A DNA stretch of 64,000 bases from positions 1,240,001 through 1,304,000 of the forward strand of contig JAWZSP010000008.1 of assembly GCA_034401135.1 (NCBI GenBank), written 5' to 3'. The first letter of the stretch is position 1. The number at the start of each line of letters is the position of its first letter. Both the position numbers and the translations under genes were made by a program. Shown in pieces: positions 59,209 to 64,000 of the stretch. The notes under the pieces were generated by a model. The model was given only the letters and a program-made list of their open reading frames with translations. It made no database searches and was not told where the DNA came from. The stretch is from Volutella citrinella (taxonomy: Eukaryota; Ascomycota; Sordariomycetes; Hypocreales; Nectriaceae).

Positions 59209-62200
59209 GATGATGAATTGTGCAAAGAAAAAGAGTGGACGGCCTGCCGGATCGTGGTATCGCTAACGAGTGGTGGGAAGAGCGAATGGGGTTCGATTCT
59301 CCCAGGAAATTGCTGTGAGCGGTCCTGCCGATGAACACAGATCGATCCTCGCCCTGCGATGGGTCGATGACGGTGCTTTCCAGAGCACACGTCCTGTTGG
59401 AAGAAACCGGTTCTGGTGAGGTAGAGGAAAGAAGAAAGAGAGGATGAGAGTGGGAATTGAGGCGTTCCGTGGGTACGCCCGGGGTGTTTGGGGCGGGTGG
59501 GGGGGTGCGGCGCCGGGAGGCTGGAGCGGCCGGTGCGTTAGGTGGATTGTCAGGAAGCTGAGGCTGGACGCATGTCGCTCATAGATGATGAAGATGGCTT
59601 TAGAGGAAGCTTCGGACAAGAGATGATGGACGGGCGGGCGAGAAAGCAGAACAAGGACGGTACAGGCGTGGAAACAAGGCCGACGGTTAGTCAAGTGAGG
59701 ATGAACAGGATGTTGAGCGCGTCACAAGGCTCGGCTTCGATGTCGAGTCGGGTCAGGGGCGGACCGTCGCGGAACAGCTATTGTGTGAGGATGGGGTATT
59801 GTGGCGTGGGCACAATGACGGACAACGAAACAAGCAGGAAAACAGGCGACGGCTATTGTTCACCCGGGGCGAGAGTAGCCACAGGAGCAGCAGCCATGAC
59901 AATAGCAGGCTGGGCTTGGGAAGGAATGCGAATGATGCAAAACGAAGGGGAGATTGAGGATTTGAAGGGGCGCGATGGAGCGGGAACTCTGGAACCACGA
60001 TAACAGGCATGGGCTCCAAGCACAAACTGGGCAGGTGCCGTCGCCCAGCTGGCGGCCACTGGGCCATCCATGGCCCATCAGTGGTAATTACCTCCCCTTG
60101 CTCCCATGCCGTCTCCAAACCACTCCGGCCGCGGCCCAGGGCGTAGGCGGGTCACCAAGAGGCACAACACGCCATGGGCATGCTGCAGCCAACCGTCGCA
60201 CAGGCCCCTTCACCCCGACTTACAAAGTAGGGTGCCTCATGCAAGGGGCAGCCTTAGCGCCCAGAGGGGCCGTTTGGGGTTGTGGATCGGGCGACACTGA
60301 TTGGTGGAGCCCCTGTCCAGGGGCTGGCGATGCATCGTCCGGTTCACCAGTGGAGGCCGTCCGGGCATTGGACGGGCGTTGTGAACTTGTGATTTCCTCT
60401 GGGCTGACTTGGTGCAGTCGGGACGCAATCCGGAGGAATTGTCGAGTAATACTAGAAGAAGACAAGAGAAACGCGCAGCACTCGGCGGCAGCCCGTGGCC
60501 GTTGACGGGTGGCCTGTGGGGGGAAAGCAGCGTGGGCTTTATCCGCCAACCTACCACAATAGCCGGGATGTCCAGACCTCTAACCACCGGGGGCGGCGTC
60601 CCAGCCAATGAGTCCTGTAAGCAATCGACAACGCAGATCAAATAGACGACCGACATGCCCTCGTCTCGTCGCGCGCGGCTGAGGATGACTTGGCACCGAG
60701 GAGAGACGCAATAACATCAACAAGAAATAAACCCAGAGGCCGAGAAGGCAGGCATCTCGTCTGCTATTTTTAAGTCACCCTGGCTGGGCCGCGGGCTGCT
60801 GCAAAGGAATGGATTCTACCTGCTTCCTGTTGTGGGCGCGGACCGATGCTGAGCGTTTCAGCCTGTACTCTGTGTGGTGCAACGTGATCCTGCCGCGCGC
60901 AGAGGCGGCGTTGGGCGTTACGCTTGAAACATCCTAAGCTGTCCGTCCAGGCGGCCAACAAGGGCGGCCTCTCCCCCATTTGCGCGCTGGCTGCAGCAGA
61001 CTGGCTGCAGTGACACGAGTCCACGACACGACCGGCCTGCCCTGTAGCGGATGCTCGTCATTTCCCAGACAGATTGTTGCGAGCCCAAAACCGGCAGCGC
61101 AGGCGCCGGATTGACCGCCGGGTTGAAATCGCCCTTGTCAGATGATAAGCAGGTCTCTTCCCCGTTGGCGACCCTTGATCGGCGCTGTTCGCTACGGGTT
61201 CGATTCGATAGCCGGCGCCGAACGGCTGTTTGAGAGTGCTGGTGGAGTTTCCAGCTCGGGCGCCAGCTGTATTCATGCGCCAGGCCTGAACAGTGAAGTT
61301 CCCAAATCCCTCCCCCGCAGTGTGATGCAACAAGTCTGGCGAGGGTGGGTTTGAAGCTGTCAAAGTGAAACAGCTCCGCTAGGACAAGCTGAGAAGGTAC
61401 AGAGATATCACCGCACAGGAAGCAGTCACGAGGTTTTGAGCCTTTTTTCCTTTTCCAGTATACACAAGCTAATGCAAGCTAATAATTATGCTTTCGCCCC
61501 CAGAAAGTCGAATGAAGTCACGATCAATTGTGCCCACTATGGATCGTTGGATCCCCCAGGCCCTGGCCAGCTGTGAGCGATTCCCTTGGGTATGGGCCGT
61601 CCAATTTATCCTCAGAGGCCATCAACCGCCTCTTGAACACGGCAAGTACCGATAATAGACTGAACATCTTTGCCATTTGTAGACGACAAAACCCTCCGGC
61701 ACCGATGATAAAAAACTAAAGCCCGTTTTGGTTGGGACTTGCTGACGCCGGTGAATCCTTTGGTAAAACGCCCGACTTGCTACGCAAATAGTGATCCGCA
61801 AGCAAATGTCTTCCCCTCGCACTGTCGATCGCTGTACCCAGAGCACATAACTTCTCGGATCTCCGCGGTTCCGAGGCGCTGAACAGATGGGCGAATGGCT
61901 CATGTGAGGGCAGACTGCCTGCCCTGATTACCCGCCATCCACCAAAGCTGACCATGGATAACATGGCATGAATCAATGGCGCTCCGTTGGCAGCATGGCA
62001 AAGCGGGCAAATGATGAGGACACCGTTTTTAAGTATTTACAAGTCCGGTGGCCTTCCGCACCTGTCTTATTGCGAAGCACAGGATCGGCGAGGTAAAGTC
62101 AAGGAGGTGAACTCGTGGTAATACAGTCTGAAAGCGAACAGTCTTGACTCCTACAAGAACTATAGTGCGAATACTAGTATGGGTAAATTACGGAAATGGC

Positions 62201-63382
62201 AGTCGCAGTTTTGGTCACGTTGCGCACACGAAATGGAGAAAGACCAATGGCTCGTGGTTTGTCATCAGCAGGGTCTCTCGATGGAATCCGTCGGCCGTTT
62301 AAACACAGTCTTTTTAATAGAAGGGGGCTAGAGAAATATCTTATGAGGTCTTTCGGGGACCTAGTACCGGGCAGAGCTATATCTTTGCTGAGGCATGAGT
62401 GCGAAGTAGCAGTGCATTCATCCCTATGGATGTGTACATGTATATTGGATGTAGGCTCCTCCTACCCATCATGAACGCCAATCAAGGAAGGATGTCTAAA
62501 TCAAGTTGAATCGTGACTATATAATAGCGAGAACAACATCGACAGTCATAAATCTCCTAAATGCGTTTTGTCCTGGCATCGACGCCTTGAGGACCCAGTT
62601 ACGCACATCGGGCTTGAGGCTGGGAGTCATGGCATCCAAGCTGTCAAGTGCAAATCTGGTTGAACTAATAGACTTGGTCTTGATAGTCTTTGTAACATTT
62701 GGGATATACTTGTTAGCCCAGTGTTTGACAACGCATGAATGTCGATCTTGGGTCGACACGGACCTGAAACAGAAATCTCCAGCGTCGACGACCACGAGGT
62801 GGCCCAACCATGTGCGTGGATTCCCCTCCTGAGATTGTATTTCACATGAATAGAAATACTCTACGCCAGGTCCAGAAAACAAAACCATTCAATATTGCTC
62901 TCTCGCCCATACCACAGTTCCAGCCAGCTCCTCTGTGCAGCCGCTTGTTAGTCGGGCCGGCCTCGTGGTCGGCTGGGCCGCCATCAGCCGCCTGACCCCG
63001 CTCAACGGCGCCCGCACCGAGACCCTGGCTACGGAACCTGGCCTGGCACTGGCCCCGCGATCATCAAAGCTTCAACCTCAGCTCCGTCTCTCGTCTCCCG
63101 AAAAAAGCATCTGCCCACTCCAGCAACGCCGCTCTCGGCCCCCAGCCACGCCCATACACAGCGGCAACCGTACTGCTTCAACGTCCAGCTTCCGAAACCC
63201 TTACCACGTAACCTCTACCCGGCCCTCGTACGCGTCCGCGAGCTGCGTCCAGAACCGCGCCATCCATATTCCCTCGCCGTCCGTGGATCGACTGCTTGCC
63301 TCGAACGCATCTCCCCCGCGCGCGCGACGGTAGCATCTTCGGCTCGAGCACGCAAATACTGAGCCATAATACGCCGCCCGCC
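59209..63382. other. 4.2 kb gene-free region
   Basis: The left edge is the promoter/leader of the Kch1-type gene, with pyrimidine-rich blocks when read on its strand. The right edge is the promoter of the Roadblock-like gene. Frames in between are short and show no family resemblance. A tRNA-like B-box near 59291 was examined and rejected. Confidence 0.5.
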
Positions 63383-64000
63383 ATGGCCCTCCCGAGCCAC
63401 ACGCCGCCGCTCCTTCTGACGAAGCGCCTCACGGCCTTCCTACACGCCAACCAAACCGCCCAGCTACCCACGCTGCTCATCACCACGCCTACCGGGAAGC
63501 TCCTCGCCCACGCGAGCGCCCAGCCCGTCGCCGTCCTGCGCACCCACGCTACCGTCGCGGCCTCCCTGCTCACTGTCCATGCTTCTGCTGCCTCCGCCGT
63601 CCCCTCGGCCCTGCCTGGCTCGCACACCCCGGAACGCATTGGCAGCTCGCCCATCGACGCCGATGACCACAGTGCCAATGACGAGGACCGCGAGGGGGAA
63701 GAAGACGACGACCTCGACGAGCCCTCGCCATTTAGCACACGCCCGAGCCCGCCCCGCGTCAAGCCTGCCTCCGTCACCGTCCAGCTTAGCAGCGGCACCA
63801 TCGTCATCCGCCGCCTCAAGTGCGGCCTTCTCTTCGTGTGCGTCGGGCCCGCCGACCCCAGCGCCTCCTCCGACTCGGCATCCAACGTCGCTGCCGCAGG
63901 TGGCCAGTCCGGCAACAACTCCAACAAGACGACGAGCATAGCCACGCCGCAACACCAGCCAGTACAGACGCACGACCACGGCGGCCTGCTCCACCGAGAC
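63383..64000 (+). CDS. Roadblock/LC7-like protein, incomplete at the right edge
   Basis: From the ATG at 63383 the frame stays open for 206 codons to the end of the window. The start reads LLLTKRLTAFLHANQTAQLPTLLITTPTGKLLAHASAQPVAVLRTHATVAASLL in pattern, quoted here only in parts: LLITTPTGKLLAHA is a two-strand hairpin typical of Roadblock/LC7 domains of the LAMTOR2/MglB kind, followed by a helix. An acidic low-complexity insert (about residues 90-120, DDHSANDEDREGEEDDD) separates it from VTVQLSSGTIVIRRLKCG, which would be the next strand pair, and then a Ser/Asn-rich stretch. Proteins of this fold act as Rag or Rab GTPase scaffolds at the vacuole. The insert, the possible presence of introns and the missing 3' end make the assignment tentative. 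Confidence 0.6.
   Translation, partial: MALPSHTPPLLLTKRLTAFLHANQTAQLPTLLITTPTGKLLAHASAQPVAVLRTHATVAASLLTVHASAASAVPSALPGSHTPERIGSSPIDADDHSANDEDREGEEDDDLDEPSPFSTRPSPPRVKPASVTVQLSSGTIVIRRLKCGLLFVCVGPADPSASSDSASNVAAAGGQSGNNSNKTTSIATPQHQPVQTHDHGGLLHRD

Noticed and set aside
59285..59305. B-box-like GGTTCGATTCT suggesting a tRNA
   Set aside because: The T-stem has a mismatch, and no acceptor stem or A-box of the right sequence lies 50-70 nt upstream.

Overview
The window reads as nuclear DNA of a filamentous ascomycete, most likely a Sordariomycete and probably Hypocreales (the order is inference). Genes carry short introns (48-90 nt) with GTAAGT-like donors and CTAAC/CTGAC-like branch sites. The ER chaperone ends in HDEL, and there are fungal-only families: RTA1, a Zn2Cys6 regulator and a Kch1-type membrane protein. 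I support 16 genes plus one probable decayed fragment. Exon boundaries were rebuilt by hand from splice signals, reading frame and family sequence. I saw no tRNA, rRNA, CRISPR array, intact transposon or biosynthetic gene cluster.

Layout. Positions 1-14.7 kb hold a polytopic membrane protein (-), an 8.1 kb gene-free stretch rich in simple repeats and G-quadruplex-type motifs, a CHY zinc-finger protein (-) and an acyltransferase-3 membrane enzyme (-). Positions 14.7-24.6 kb form a second gene-free stretch. From 24.6 to 44.1 kb lies a dense block: an RTA1 transporter-like protein (+) converging on a Zn2Cys6 regulator (-); chaperonin subunit CCT5 (-) divergent from the ribosome-rescue GTPase HBS1 (+); a 258-residue unknown (+); ER Hsp70 BiP/KAR2 (+); a 545-residue unknown (+); and an AT-hook/DUF2461 protein (+). 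From 44.3 to 59.2 kb are a secreted EEP-family nuclease (-), a kinase/APH-like remnant (-), NMN adenylyltransferase (-), a PNPOx-like/flavin reductase fusion (-) and a Kch1-type protein (-). A Roadblock-like gene (+) runs off the right edge.

CCT5, HBS1 and BiP form a loose proteostasis group: cytosolic folding, stalled-ribosome rescue with likely Ski7-type exosome bridging, and ER folding. The RTA1/Zn2Cys6 pair may be a small transporter-regulator module. The remaining genes look like ordinary housekeeping or dispersed genes. The most unusual molecular features are two GC-AG introns with the same splice-site sequence, coding microexons of 10, 18 and 22 nt, stop-free introns whose retention would change proteins, and three AT-hooks fused to a DUF2461 domain.
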